Source: Dehalococcoidia bacterium | GTDB taxonomy: Bacteria > Chloroflexota > Dehalococcoidia > GIF9 > UBA5629 | Reading direction: 5' to 3' | NCBI GenBank assembly: GCA_003484395.1 | Contig: DNCV01000081.1 | Span: forward strand, 1-8,224 | Length of the DNA: 8,224 bases | In this document: positions 1 to 5,910 of the stretch, piece by piece | How the letters are laid out: each line of letters starts with the position of its first letter | Position numbering within the stretch: position 1 is the stretch's first letter | The notes under the pieces: model-generated | What the model saw: only the letters and a program-made list of their open reading frames with translations | What the model was told of the DNA's origin: nothing | Databases searched by the model: none | Position numbers and translations under genes: made by a program

Positions 1-127
1 ACTTGCCGCAGCCGTTCGGCCCGATAACGCCGGTCACCTTGCCTGCCGGCGCTTCGAACGATACGCCGTTGAGCACGGACTTTGCCGAATAGCCGAGGCT
101 GATATCACAAATACGCACATTGTTCAT
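1..127 (-). CDS. ABC transporter ATP-binding protein, FecE/BtuD type (N-terminal part, cut by window edge)
   Basis: This is the ATPase subunit of an iron-siderophore, heme or vitamin B12 importer. It works on the cytoplasmic face of the inner membrane with the permease encoded just upstream. Only the first 42 codons are visible. They read as a typical ABC N-terminus, with the first beta strands, a G-Y-S segment at residues 12-14 that fits the A-loop region, and a Walker A motif GPNGCGK at residues 36-42 ending at the window edge. The ATG at 127-125 shares one base with the permease stop codon (TAATG), so the two genes are almost certainly translationally coupled. Family assignment rests on the Walker A motif plus the neighbour. 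The exact substrate cannot be read from this part, although the leader of the operon points to a corrinoid. Confidence 0.92.
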   Translation of the reverse strand, partial: MNNVRICDISLGYSAKSVLNGVSFEAPAGKVTGVIGPNGCGK

Positions 128-1203
128 TAAAACACCGCCCTCTTTTTTTGCCTCAGCAGGTAGAGAAAAAACGGCGCACCGAAAAATGCGGTGATTGCGC
201 CGACCGGAATTTCGGTCGGTGCAATCACCGTTCGCGCCGCCGTATCCGCCAGTATCAAGAAGATAGCACCGGAGACTGTTGCCAGAGGTAGCAGAAAACG
301 GTAATCGGGACCCCAGATTAACCTGACGGCATGGGGAATGATAATGCCGACGAATCCGATGATACCGCAGAACGATACAGCGGCAGCGGTGATCAATGTC
401 GCCGCAGCCAGCAATATGAGCTTTACCTGTTCCACATTGATGCCGAGCTGCTGCGCCTGTTCCTCATCGAGCTGCATTACATTCAGCGGTCGTGCAAACA
501 GGTAGATGGTCAACAGGCCTGCAAATATATACGGTATTACCGCAAAGACCTGGGACCATGTGGTCAAAGACAGCGTTCCCAGCAGCCAAGAGATGATCCC
601 GTGCAACCTGTCGCCCGATGCCAGCATCAGGTACGACGATATCGCCTGTAAAAAAGCGCCGAGCGCTACGCCGGCGAGTATAAGCGTAGTCATGGGCAGC
701 GACCTGCCCACCTTTGCGATCATATAGACCACGGCGATGGCCGATACCGCACCGGTGAATGCCAGTATCGGTATGCTGGTGATCTGCAGCACCGCCGGCA
801 GCATGAAACCGATGATCGCACCGAGCCCGGCACCCTGCGAGACGCCGATGAGCAGCGGATCTGCCAGAGGATTTCTGAACAATCCCTGATACGTCGCGCC
901 GGCTACTGCCAGCGCCGCCCCCACCAGTGCCGAGAGGAGAATGCGCGGCAGCCGAATATCGAAAATGATGATTTCAATATTGCTCGACCATGTTTGATCG
1001 ATATGGAGAAACGGCAACTTCGACAACATCACCGTTACAATCGTGGAAAGCGGTATATCGGTGCTCCCCACAAGGGATGTCACCATGATAACCACCAGCA
1101 GCACCACAACGAGGCCGAAGATAGCGTAGATGCGGCTGCGCCAGCGCAACGGATACGCTGCGATCGCCTGTGATACAGGTACCTTCAATGCTTCAATTGC
1201 CAT
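127..1203 (-). CDS. FecCD/BtuC-family ABC transporter permease
   Basis: This is an inner-membrane permease of a binding-protein-dependent importer for iron complexes, heme or cobalamin. The 358-residue product has a first hydrophobic segment near residues 24-45, and further hydrophobic segments consistent with about ten helices. Family signatures are RLPR at 84-87, the stretch GATYQGLFRNPLADPLLIG at 102-120, a coupling-helix-like segment (EEQAQQLGINVE), and near the C-terminus GFVGIIIPHAVRLIWGPDYR. An upstream in-frame GTG at 1266 would add 21 residues, but those codons read through an intrinsic terminator hairpin. The ATG at 1203, with AAGGG five bases upstream, is therefore preferred, and its length fits the family. 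The ATPase gene follows with a one-base overlap. No periplasmic binding-protein gene is visible upstream. The 5' leader suggests control by attenuation. Confidence 0.95.
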   Translation of the reverse strand: MAIEALKVPVSQAIAAYPLRWRSRIYAIFGLVVVLLVVIMVTSLVGSTDIPLSTIVTVMLSKLPFLHIDQTWSSNIEIIIFDIRLPRILLSALVGAALAVAGATYQGLFRNPLADPLLIGVSQGAGLGAIIGFMLPAVLQITSIPILAFTGAVSAIAVVYMIAKVGRSLPMTTLILAGVALGAFLQAISSYLMLASGDRLHGIISWLLGTLSLTTWSQVFAVIPYIFAGLLTIYLFARPLNVMQLDEEQAQQLGINVEQVKLILLAAATLITAAAVSFCGIIGFVGIIIPHAVRLIWGPDYRFLLPLATVSGAIFLILADTAARTVIAPTEIPVGAITAFFGAPFFLYLLRQKKRAVF

Positions 1204-1212
1204 AATGCCCTT

Positions 1213-1244
1213 AAAAAAATAATCCCCTGCTTCCTCAGGGGATT
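1213..1244 (-). terminator. Intrinsic terminator in the leader of the permease operon (attenuator)
   Basis: On the minus strand a perfect 9-bp stem (AATCCCCTG / CAGGGGATT, loop of 6) at 1221-1244 is followed by ATTTTTTTAA. It ends only a few bases before the AAGGG ribosome binding site and the ATG at 1203. No intact minus-strand gene lies immediately upstream for it to end, so its place is that of a leader attenuator or riboswitch expression platform. Confidence 0.85.
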
Positions 1245-1264
1245 TTATATAAACAATAAAACCC
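1239..1264 (-). promoter_or_regulatory. Candidate antiterminator hairpin, exclusive with the terminator
   Basis: On the minus strand GGGTTTTAT (1264-1256) can pair with ATAAAATCCC (1248-1239), leaving one bulged T and a 7-nt loop. This pairing uses up the CCC of the left arm of the terminator stem at 1221-1244, so the two hairpins cannot form together. This is the layout expected of a transcription-attenuation switch. The pairing is seen in the sequence; the regulatory role is inferred. Confidence 0.6.
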
Positions 1265-1373
1265 ACCCCCTTATTCCGCGGAGGCAGTGAAAACGATCGG
1301 AGTTGGTGTTCTGACTATACAGCAGGCGGTACTGTTCCGGAATCTCACCGAATTGCTGAGCCAATACCCCGAT
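1265..1373 (-). ncRNA. Cobalamin-riboswitch-like structured leader
   Basis: On the minus strand, ATCGGGG-TA-TTGG (1373-1361) pairs with CCAACTCCGAT (1306-1296) in an 11-bp stem with one G-U pair and a 2-nt bulge. Inside it, CGGTGAGATTCCGGAAC, then CCGCC and CTGT, closely resemble the conserved core of cobalamin riboswitches (CGGTGAnAnTCCGG ... CCCGCCnCTGT). A CACTG follows further down (about 1291-1284), as in the 3' part of that aptamer. Against this, the usual AAnAGGGAA stretch before the core is not seen and the CCGCC-CTGT spacing is one base long. It may therefore be a variant, a degenerate copy, or another RNA. The position upstream of an attenuator and a BtuC-type permease is just what this class would have. 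Confidence 0.42.
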
Positions 1374-1374
1374 T

Positions 1375-1592
1375 TCACTTATTCAATTTGTTACAGAGTA
1401 TCAGGAAAACGACGGAGAAGTCAATGACAAATCCTGCCAGCCACAGTATGGTGACATTGACTATCAATACTAGCCTGCAATAGCTATCCAGAAGGCAAGC
1501 CCTGGAAGCTAGGGCAATAAAAGGAAAACAAAACAAAGAATCGCTGCAATAACCCCTCTGCGTATTTTCAATTTTCCGATAACGCTACTCAT
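1375..1592 (-). pseudogene. Remnant of a small membrane-protein gene (frame broken)
   Basis: The minus strand from an ATG at 1592 (AAGG four bases upstream) encodes 27 residues, a basic start (KLKIRR) followed by a hydrophobic run (GVIAAILCFVFLLLP), and then meets TAG. A short hydrophobic stretch GLAFWIAIAG follows in the same frame, and then another TAG. In a neighbouring frame a second hydrophobic segment (LIVNVTILWLAGFVIDF) continues to a TGA at 1377-1375. One frameshift, plus possibly one stop change, would restore a protein of about 72 residues with two or more membrane segments. The tail ('GFVIDF' followed by a hydrophobic run) faintly recalls TM2-domain proteins, but I do not assign it to a family. 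It starts 71 bp after the alkyltransferase stop and could once have been the last gene of that operon. Confidence 0.35.
1397..1424 (-). promoter_or_regulatory. Sigma70-like promoter for the permease operon
   Basis: On the minus strand TTGACT (1424-1419) and GATACT (1402-1397) are separated by 16 bp. Transcription would start near 1390, giving a leader of about 185 nt that contains the folded stretch, the antiterminator and the terminator. The boxes overlap the end of a decayed membrane-protein reading frame. The assignment is by similarity to the consensus and by position only. Confidence 0.45.
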
Positions 1593-1663
1593 TCAACCTT
1601 CGTCGCGTAGTTAGCAATAGTAAGTTAGCAGCTTGTTGTATCATCTTTACATATTCTGCTTGT

Positions 1664-2191
1664 TTATATACATCCCTCGATAGTGAGGAGACGTTTCTTG
1701 ATATCGAGGCCGCCGGTATAGCCGCCGAGCTCTCCTGCGCTGCTGATAACGCGGTGGCAGGGGATGACAATCGGCAGGGGATTGCTGCCCAGCGCCTGTC
1801 CGACTGCCCGTGCTGCCCGTTCTTTGCCGAGTTGATTGGAAATCCAGCTATAGCTCCGTGTTTTTCCGTACGGAATGCTTTGAGTAATATTCCATACGGC
1901 TCTTTGAAAAGGAGTTGATCCTGCCAGATCGAGGGGGTCAGGGAACTCAACGCGTTCGCTGTAAAGATATCGTTGCAGCCGTTCGGAGAGATCACCGAAG
2001 TGCGGGACAGCGCAAAACTCATACTCGTCACCGATAGCCGTGATGCATCGAACGACGTCATCCCGCGATGCCTGCGGCAAAATGACCCGTAATATCCCGA
2101 TAGATGACCATACGGTACCCATTGTACCGAGTACAGTATCGAAAACCGTATAGAGCAGCTTGACTTTCCGAGCTTCACTCATGTCCATCAT
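1664..2191 (-). CDS. ogt: Methylated-DNA--protein-cysteine S-methyltransferase (O6-alkylguanine-DNA alkyltransferase)
   Basis: This suicide DNA-repair protein moves the alkyl group from O6-alkylguanine (and O4-alkylthymine) to its own cysteine. The 175-residue product has the usual two parts: a poorly conserved N-terminal domain (about residues 10-85) and the catalytic DNA-binding domain. The latter starts at TPFQRAVW (93-100), continues through IPYGKTRSYSWIS and RAARAVGQALGSNPLPIVIP, and contains the active-site IPCHRVI with Cys145, followed by GELGGYTGG. The start ATGATG at 2191 has AAGGA upstream at good spacing, and the length is normal for Ogt. It lies 12 bp after the macrodomain gene and is the last intact gene of the seven-gene operon. 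No AraC-like Ada domain is attached, so an adaptive-response regulator is not part of this protein. Confidence 0.95.
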   Translation of the reverse strand: MMDMSEARKVKLLYTVFDTVLGTMGTVWSSIGILRVILPQASRDDVVRCITAIGDEYEFCAVPHFGDLSERLQRYLYSERVEFPDPLDLAGSTPFQRAVWNITQSIPYGKTRSYSWISNQLGKERAARAVGQALGSNPLPIVIPCHRVISSAGELGGYTGGLDIKKRLLTIEGCI

Positions 2192-2203
2192 TATAATCCT
2201 TCT

Positions 2204-2764
2204 TTAAGGAATACTGTGTTCTAATGCTTTCTGGTAGGCGCTCAACGTTCTCGAATCGAACAGCACAAAAATTACTTCCTCCAAAGGTGTGGGAGTATCT
2301 TTAAGAAATGAGATCACCTCTTTAATAGCGATCTTTGCTGCCATCTCAACGGGATAGCCATAGATGCCTGTGCTGATTGACGGGAAAGAGATTCTTTTCA
2401 GTTTATACCCGGTTGCCAGCTTCAAACATTCACGGTAGGCGCTGGCCAGTAGTTCAGGTTCGCGATTCATGCCTCCTCTCCATACGGGGCCAACAGTGTG
2501 GATCACAAAGCGCGCTTTAAGATTGCCTCCTGTTGTAATCACTGCCTTTCCTGTCTCGAGACGTCCAATTCTACTCACGATTTTTTTGCATTCCTCAAGG
2601 ATGGCTTGACCGCCGGCGCGGTGGATGGCACCGTCGACACCTCCGCCGCCCATGAGCCCTGAGTTGGCAGCATTAACGATGGCATCGGTATCCTGCCCGG
2701 TGATATCTCCGAGCATGAGCTTTAAAAATTTCCCCCCTATATCTATTTCTTTTGTGGTACTCAT
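2204..2764 (-). CDS. Macrodomain ADP-ribose hydrolase (O-acetyl-ADP-ribose deacetylase / Appr-1''-p processing family)
   Basis: This single-domain, 186-residue macro protein belongs to the MacroD/YmdB-like group, which binds ADP-ribose and removes acyl, phosphate or protein links at its 1'' end. Visible motifs are GDITGQDTDAIVNAANSGL (about residues 19-37), with Asp20 for the adenine and the conserved NAAN, then the glycine loop GGGGVDGAIHRAGG (39-52), VIHTVGPVW (87-95), and the phosphate loop SISTGIYGYP (129-138). No clear Shine-Dalgarno sequence precedes the ATG at 2764, but the stop of the HPF gene is only 5 bp upstream, so reinitiation by ribosomes finishing HPF is likely. The alkyltransferase gene follows after 12 bp. 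The substrate in vivo cannot be told from sequence. The nearby ThpR gene raises the possibility of Appr-1''-phosphate. Confidence 0.95.
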   Translation of the reverse strand: MSTTKEIDIGGKFLKLMLGDITGQDTDAIVNAANSGLMGGGGVDGAIHRAGGQAILEECKKIVSRIGRLETGKAVITTGGNLKARFVIHTVGPVWRGGMNREPELLASAYRECLKLATGYKLKRISFPSISTGIYGYPVEMAAKIAIKEVISFLKDTPTPLEEVIFVLFDSRTLSAYQKALEHSIP

Positions 2765-2769
2765 AGCAG

Positions 2770-3333
2770 TTAAGGAGATATCGCCGGTTCAATTATCCCG
2801 TAATCGCCACTTTTGCGTCTATACACCAGGCTCAACACATTGTTTTGGTTGTTGACGAAGAGGAAGAAATCGTGATTCAGAAGCTCCATTTGATCGATGG
2901 CTTCCTCTATTGTTACGCGTTTGATCATGAATTGTTTTACCTTTACGATACGTGGAGATGGCATTGCTGTCGGCGCTGCAGCGTTTTTTTGTGCCATATT
3001 AAGTTGGCGTACCGTCGAACTGCCCTTTGCTTTTTTCTGGTGACGTGTTTTATATCGTTCGATCTGTCGTTCAAGCGCTTCGGCTACAGTATCGGCTGCC
3101 TCCTGAATGGTACCGCCTCTCTCTTCTGCCCTAAGAAATGTGCCCTTAAGACTGATGGTTGCCTGGACGATAAATGAATTCTGTTTGGATTTGGTTCTCT
3201 CGTGTCGTATCTCGACTTTCACATCTTCACTATCAACAATCAGCCGTGAAAATTTGGTCATCTTTTTTTCGACGTACTGTCTGGCTTCACCGCCGAGTTT
3301 CAATCCGTTTTTCCCAATTATCTGCAATTCCAT
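2770..3333 (-). CDS. hpf: Long-form ribosome hibernation promoting factor HPF (RaiA/YfiA family)
   Basis: The protein binds the decoding region of the 30S subunit and, in the long form, pairs two 70S ribosomes into inactive 100S dimers during starvation. The 187-residue product has the N-terminal S30AE domain (about 1-105, with HERTKSKQNSFIVQATISLKG region and a basic helix ending ERYKTRHQKKAKG). A linker (about 106-125) is followed by the C-terminal dimerization domain (about 127-185, IVKVKQF ... EEAIDQMELLNHDFFLFVN ... VYRRKSGDYGIIEP). This two-domain form is not the short HPF/YfiA of Enterobacteria. A near-perfect AAAGGAGG lies 8 nt before the ATG at 3333, the strongest ribosome binding site in the operon, which suggests that this gene is made in larger amounts than its neighbours. 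ComF lies 34 bp upstream and the macrodomain gene 5 bp downstream. Confidence 0.96.
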   Translation of the reverse strand: MELQIIGKNGLKLGGEARQYVEKKMTKFSRLIVDSEDVKVEIRHERTKSKQNSFIVQATISLKGTFLRAEERGGTIQEAADTVAEALERQIERYKTRHQKKAKGSSTVRQLNMAQKNAAAPTAMPSPRIVKVKQFMIKRVTIEEAIDQMELLNHDFFLFVNNQNNVLSLVYRRKSGDYGIIEPAISP

Positions 3334-3367
3334 AAACCTGCCTCCTTTAATTAAATATGCGGGTACA

Positions 3368-4063
3368 TTAAATTTCTCGGGCTATCGTTATCCCCCATAT
3401 CGAAGAAACACCGCTTTTCTTCAATGCTACGGCACAGGCATCCAGTGTAGCCCCTGTGGTGCAGACATCATCTACAAGTATCACATATTTACCCTGCAGT
3501 CGTCCATCCCTGCAATTGAATGCATCGGCAACGTTACGTGTTCGTTCCTCTCCATTCATCGTTTGCACCTGCGGTATGCTGTTTTTTATTCGTATCAGGC
3601 AATCTTCACTGACAGGAAAATTCATGTAGATACCGAGCTTTCGAGCTACCAGCGCGGATTGATTATACCCGCGTGCTTTCAGACGATCCCGGTGCAGCGG
3701 AACCGGGACAAGGATAGCGCCCTGAAGGGGGTGGGCGAGCAAATAGGTATAGAGAAGCTCGGCAAAAGGATCGACGAGCGCTTTTACATGCGAATATTTG
3801 AAAACGTGAATAGCTTTTCTGATGACTCCGTCGAATCGAAAGACCGATCTGATGCCATCGATTGTAACGCGCGAGCTTTTGCAGGACGGACAAACGTCAT
3901 ACCCGCTGATCGGTTTGCCGCATTTGGTACAGACCGAGTCAGGGAGATAAGGGAGATTACTCCGGCAGCGGGCACAAATAAAATCGCCTCCTTTTCCACA
4001 TCCAACGCAACTGCGTGGAAAGAAAAAATCGACGATTTTACTTGTGTAGCGTTTGATTGGCAA
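3368..4063 (-). CDS. comF: ComF family protein (zinc finger plus phosphoribosyltransferase-like domain)
   Basis: This is a ComF/GntX-type protein, a family linked to DNA uptake and, in some bacteria, to recombination after uptake. The N-terminus holds cysteine pairs C19/C22 and C30/C33, with a second set C45/C48 and C58/C61. The C-terminal PRTase-like domain shows VPVPLHRDRLKARGYNQS (119-136) and the PRPP-loop motif VILVDDVCTTGAT (194-206). The 231-residue length is typical. The start is TTG at 4063; no ATG or GTG lies in frame nearby upstream, and the Shine-Dalgarno sequence is weak, so the exact start is unsure by a few codons. It sits 38 bp after the zinc-ribbon gene in the operon. No other competence gene is in the window, so a role in transformation is known of the family but not shown here. 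Confidence 0.93.
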   Translation of the reverse strand: MPIKRYTSKIVDFFFPRSCVGCGKGGDFICARCRSNLPYLPDSVCTKCGKPISGYDVCPSCKSSRVTIDGIRSVFRFDGVIRKAIHVFKYSHVKALVDPFAELLYTYLLAHPLQGAILVPVPLHRDRLKARGYNQSALVARKLGIYMNFPVSEDCLIRIKNSIPQVQTMNGEERTRNVADAFNCRDGRLQGKYVILVDDVCTTGATLDACAVALKKSGVSSIWGITIAREI

Positions 4064-4101
4064 GGGTGCAAACGCTCGAGTTATTTTTGGGAACGGAAAT
4101 G

Positions 4102-4320
4102 TTAGGGTTGCCGGGGTCGGACAGTATGGTTGACGCCGCTCAAAATTGGCTCATTCAGATATATATCGCCATTCCTGATCTTCAGGTTGAAACCACAATC
4201 CGGATTGGTACATACCCAAGCCTTGTACTTGATTGTTGCGCCCTGGCTGCCAAAATCTGACAGCGGTACCAGGTCACCGACCTTACATTTAAGACATTTG
4301 GGAAAAGAATTGTTTTCCAA
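4102..4320 (-). CDS. Small zinc-ribbon protein of unknown function
   Basis: The 72-residue protein has two cysteine pairs, C9/C12 (CLKC) and C37/C42 (CTNPDC), about 24 residues apart. This is the spacing of a zinc ribbon such as those in small RNA-polymerase-like or FmdB-like proteins. Between them a beta-rich stretch (IKYKAWVC) and after them NLKIRNGDIYL fit the ribbon fold. The start is TTG at 4320, strongly supported by GGAGGAGGT six bases upstream; the ATG seen inside that purine run is in another frame. It lies between ThpR (61 bp) and ComF (38 bp), all in the same direction. I do not recognise a named family. Its place suggests a nucleic-acid-binding or redox-sensing helper, but that is only inference. 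Confidence 0.75.
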   Translation of the reverse strand: MENNSFPKCLKCKVGDLVPLSDFGSQGATIKYKAWVCTNPDCGFNLKIRNGDIYLNEPILSGVNHTVRPRQP

Positions 4321-4381
4321 CTTTCCACCTCCTCCATGTTCTATTAAGTATACACCTAATCCTGAAAGCGTAGCAAATTTC

Positions 4382-5008
4382 TCAATCGTGCAGATTGGAG
4401 AATGGGTATTCAGATTTTCCCAGCCTTATTTCTGCGAGACGGCTGTAGACAGGTCCCGACGGCAGAAGCTGGCTTTTCATCAGCGTTATTTTTTTTACTA
4501 TCCAGGTTTCTCCTCCTTGCCATCCGGTTTTCAGTATCAGGTCACCGAAGGCGCGTTGAACAGAAGGAGCTATGCCGTCTCTAAGCCTTGCCAGCGTAAG
4601 GTGAGGAGAGAACGGTCTGTTTTCTGGGGAAAAGCCGAGCGGCGTAAGCCCGACATCGATTGCTTTCTGCAGTGTTATCAGAGGAGTCAGGTTACCGTTC
4701 AAGCCGAGCCAAAACACTTTTGGCCGTTGGATGTTCGGGAATGCGCCCAGCGTACTTGTTTCCAGGCTGAACAGGGAGTATAACGGACAGATGGCTTTGA
4801 GGGCATCGATTATCCGGTTCATTGTAGATTCGCTGATGGCATCCAGAAATTTAAGCGTGAGGTGAATATTATGGGCTTCCACCCATTTTACCCCGGCAGG
4901 GTTTGATCGTTTCATGTCTTCCTGCAGGGATTGTAACTTCATTGTTAGTTCCTGCGGCAGTTCAATTGCTATGAATGCCCGTAATAATTTGTTTGTATCA
5001 GTCGGCAT
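4382..5008 (-). CDS. thpR: RNA 2',3'-cyclic phosphodiesterase ThpR (LigT, 2H phosphoesterase family)
   Basis: This enzyme opens 2',3'-cyclic phosphates on RNA ends to 2'-phosphates, and family members also act on related cyclic nucleotides. The 208-residue protein shows the N-terminal RAFIAIELP motif (10-18) and both catalytic HxTx tetrads, HLTL at 49-52 within NIHLTLKFL and HLTL at 136-139 within SPHLTLARL. They lie about 87 residues apart, as in active 2H enzymes. The length is slightly above that of E. coli ThpR (about 176-180 residues). The ATG at 5008 has GGGGA about 7 nt upstream. It starts 15 bp after the amidohydrolase stop, so it is the second gene of the operon. All catalytic residues look present. 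Confidence 0.95.
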   Translation of the reverse strand: MPTDTNKLLRAFIAIELPQELTMKLQSLQEDMKRSNPAGVKWVEAHNIHLTLKFLDAISESTMNRIIDALKAICPLYSLFSLETSTLGAFPNIQRPKVFWLGLNGNLTPLITLQKAIDVGLTPLGFSPENRPFSPHLTLARLRDGIAPSVQRAFGDLILKTGWQGGETWIVKKITLMKSQLLPSGPVYSRLAEIRLGKSEYPFSNLHD

Positions 5009-5023
5009 GGTGATCCCCGAAGG

Positions 5024-5863
5024 TTAGAACGATAGCAATTTTTGTGCGTTTGCGCCGCATATTTTCTCTATATCCTCTTTACTCAAACCGGATGCAGGCA
5101 ACTGGTCTAAAACCCGTTTCGGCGGCATAAGGGGATAATCGCTGCCGAAAAGGATATGATCGCTGCCGATGATATCCGCTATATGTTTAAAGATGGCAGG
5201 TTTATAGAGGAAAGGGGTTGCTGCCGTATCGAAATAAACGTTTTTTAATGCGGCGCATACTTCCGGCATCAGCGCATAAAACGGCAGTCCGCCGCCCCAG
5301 TGTGCGCAGATAATACGTAATTCGGGGAACTTGGTTATAAAAGGATAGATGGTATCGGGTGTGATTGATCCCTTGCCGGCATACTGATGTCCTACCGGTT
5401 CCGAGGCATGTGTCAGCAGCATCATATTTCGTTCAATGAGCGTTTGTGCTACCGGCTGCATGATTGCTGTATCCGAAAAAGAGAAGCCCTGCATGTCCGG
5501 GCGTATTTCGCCGATGCCGCGTGCCCCGGCAGCAGCACAGCGTTCGATCTCTTTCAATGCGTTATCTCCGGCGAGAGGTTGAATGGCACAGAATCCTGTG
5601 AGTCGTTTTGGATAACGGGCAACGGATTCCAGGATATAATCGTTGGTCATAACGCAGAGCTCATGGCTGGTCCATCCCAGGTTTACTATCACAGAGATAT
5701 CGATGTGATGTTCATCCATGCTGGCGATGATATCGGTGGCTGTGGCAAGCTTTGCCTTTGGGTGGGAGTAGAGAAGGCGGAAACAGCAGTCCTGCTGCAA
5801 GAACGTCTCGCGTTTCTCTTGTATTGTCGGAGAGAAGATGTGTGTATGAAAGTCAACAATCAT
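5024..5863 (-). CDS. Amidohydrolase-related (amidohydrolase 2 family) metal-dependent hydrolase
   Basis: This is a TIM-barrel metal hydrolase or decarboxylase of the amidohydrolase superfamily (ACMSD-like group). The 279-residue protein carries DFHTHIF at 4-10 (metal-binding His6 and His8), LLTHASEP with His152, CAHWGG with His188, and FGSDYP with Asp242, which together are the expected metal ligands in order. A TTG at 5893 would add ten residues, but it lies upstream of the promoter -10 box, so ATG 5863 is chosen. There is no Shine-Dalgarno sequence, and the -10 box lies six bases before the ATG, which suggests a leaderless mRNA. It is the first gene of the seven-gene minus-strand operon. 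The substrate is unknown; family members hydrolyse or decarboxylate small carboxylated or cyclic compounds. Confidence 0.9.
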   Translation of the reverse strand: MIVDFHTHIFSPTIQEKRETFLQQDCCFRLLYSHPKAKLATATDIIASMDEHHIDISVIVNLGWTSHELCVMTNDYILESVARYPKRLTGFCAIQPLAGDNALKEIERCAAAGARGIGEIRPDMQGFSFSDTAIMQPVAQTLIERNMMLLTHASEPVGHQYAGKGSITPDTIYPFITKFPELRIICAHWGGGLPFYALMPEVCAALKNVYFDTAATPFLYKPAIFKHIADIIGSDHILFGSDYPLMPPKRVLDQLPASGLSKEDIEKICGANAQKLLSF

Positions 5864-5869
5864 GAAAGA

Positions 5870-5878
5870 ATTATACCA
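5870..5878 (-). promoter_or_regulatory. Extended -10 promoter of the seven-gene operon
   Basis: On the minus strand the sequence TGGTATAAT (5878-5870) is a perfect -10 hexamer with the TGn extension. Six bases (TCTTTC) separate it from the ATG at 5863, so the predicted +1 is the A of the start codon. No good -35 box is seen, as is usual for extended -10 promoters. A 10-bp palindrome, TACCATGGTA (5874-5883), overlaps the box and could be an operator. Confidence 0.6.
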
Positions 5879-5910
5879 TGGTACGATTTGCAAAATCTGG
5901 TAAATTCAGC

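Noticed and set aside
1204..1266. Longer start (GTG 1266) for the permease
   Set aside because: The added 21 codons run through a perfect terminator hairpin, and the downstream ATG 1203 has a good ribosome binding site.
1287..1427. Plus-strand frame of 46 codons starting GTG with GGAGG just before it
   Set aside because: The purine run is only two bases from the GTG, too close for a normal ribosome binding site, and the frame is complementary to the base-paired leader. The residues look protein-like, so a fragment of a gene cannot be wholly excluded.
1500..1518. Short stem GCCCT / AGGGC as terminator of the seven-gene operon
   Set aside because: The stem is only 5 bp and no T-run follows it on the minus strand.
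1610..1640. Two direct copies of GTTAGCA about 16 bp apart after the alkyltransferase gene
   Set aside because: Seven-base repeats without further copies or regular spacing are expected by chance; there is no sign of a CRISPR array or attachment site.
1585..2178. Minus-strand frame of 197 codons overlapping the alkyltransferase
   Set aside because: It is a shadow in another frame; the frame 1664-2191 carries the PCHR active site and the full family pattern.
3107..4105. Long plus-strand frame (332 codons) opposite HPF and ComF
   Set aside because: Both minus-strand genes are clear by motif, and the plus-strand product has no recognisable domain and an unlikely composition.
4130..4783. Plus-strand frame of 217 codons opposite the zinc ribbon and ThpR
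   Set aside because: It is antisense to ThpR, which has both HxTx motifs; no domain is seen in the plus-strand product.
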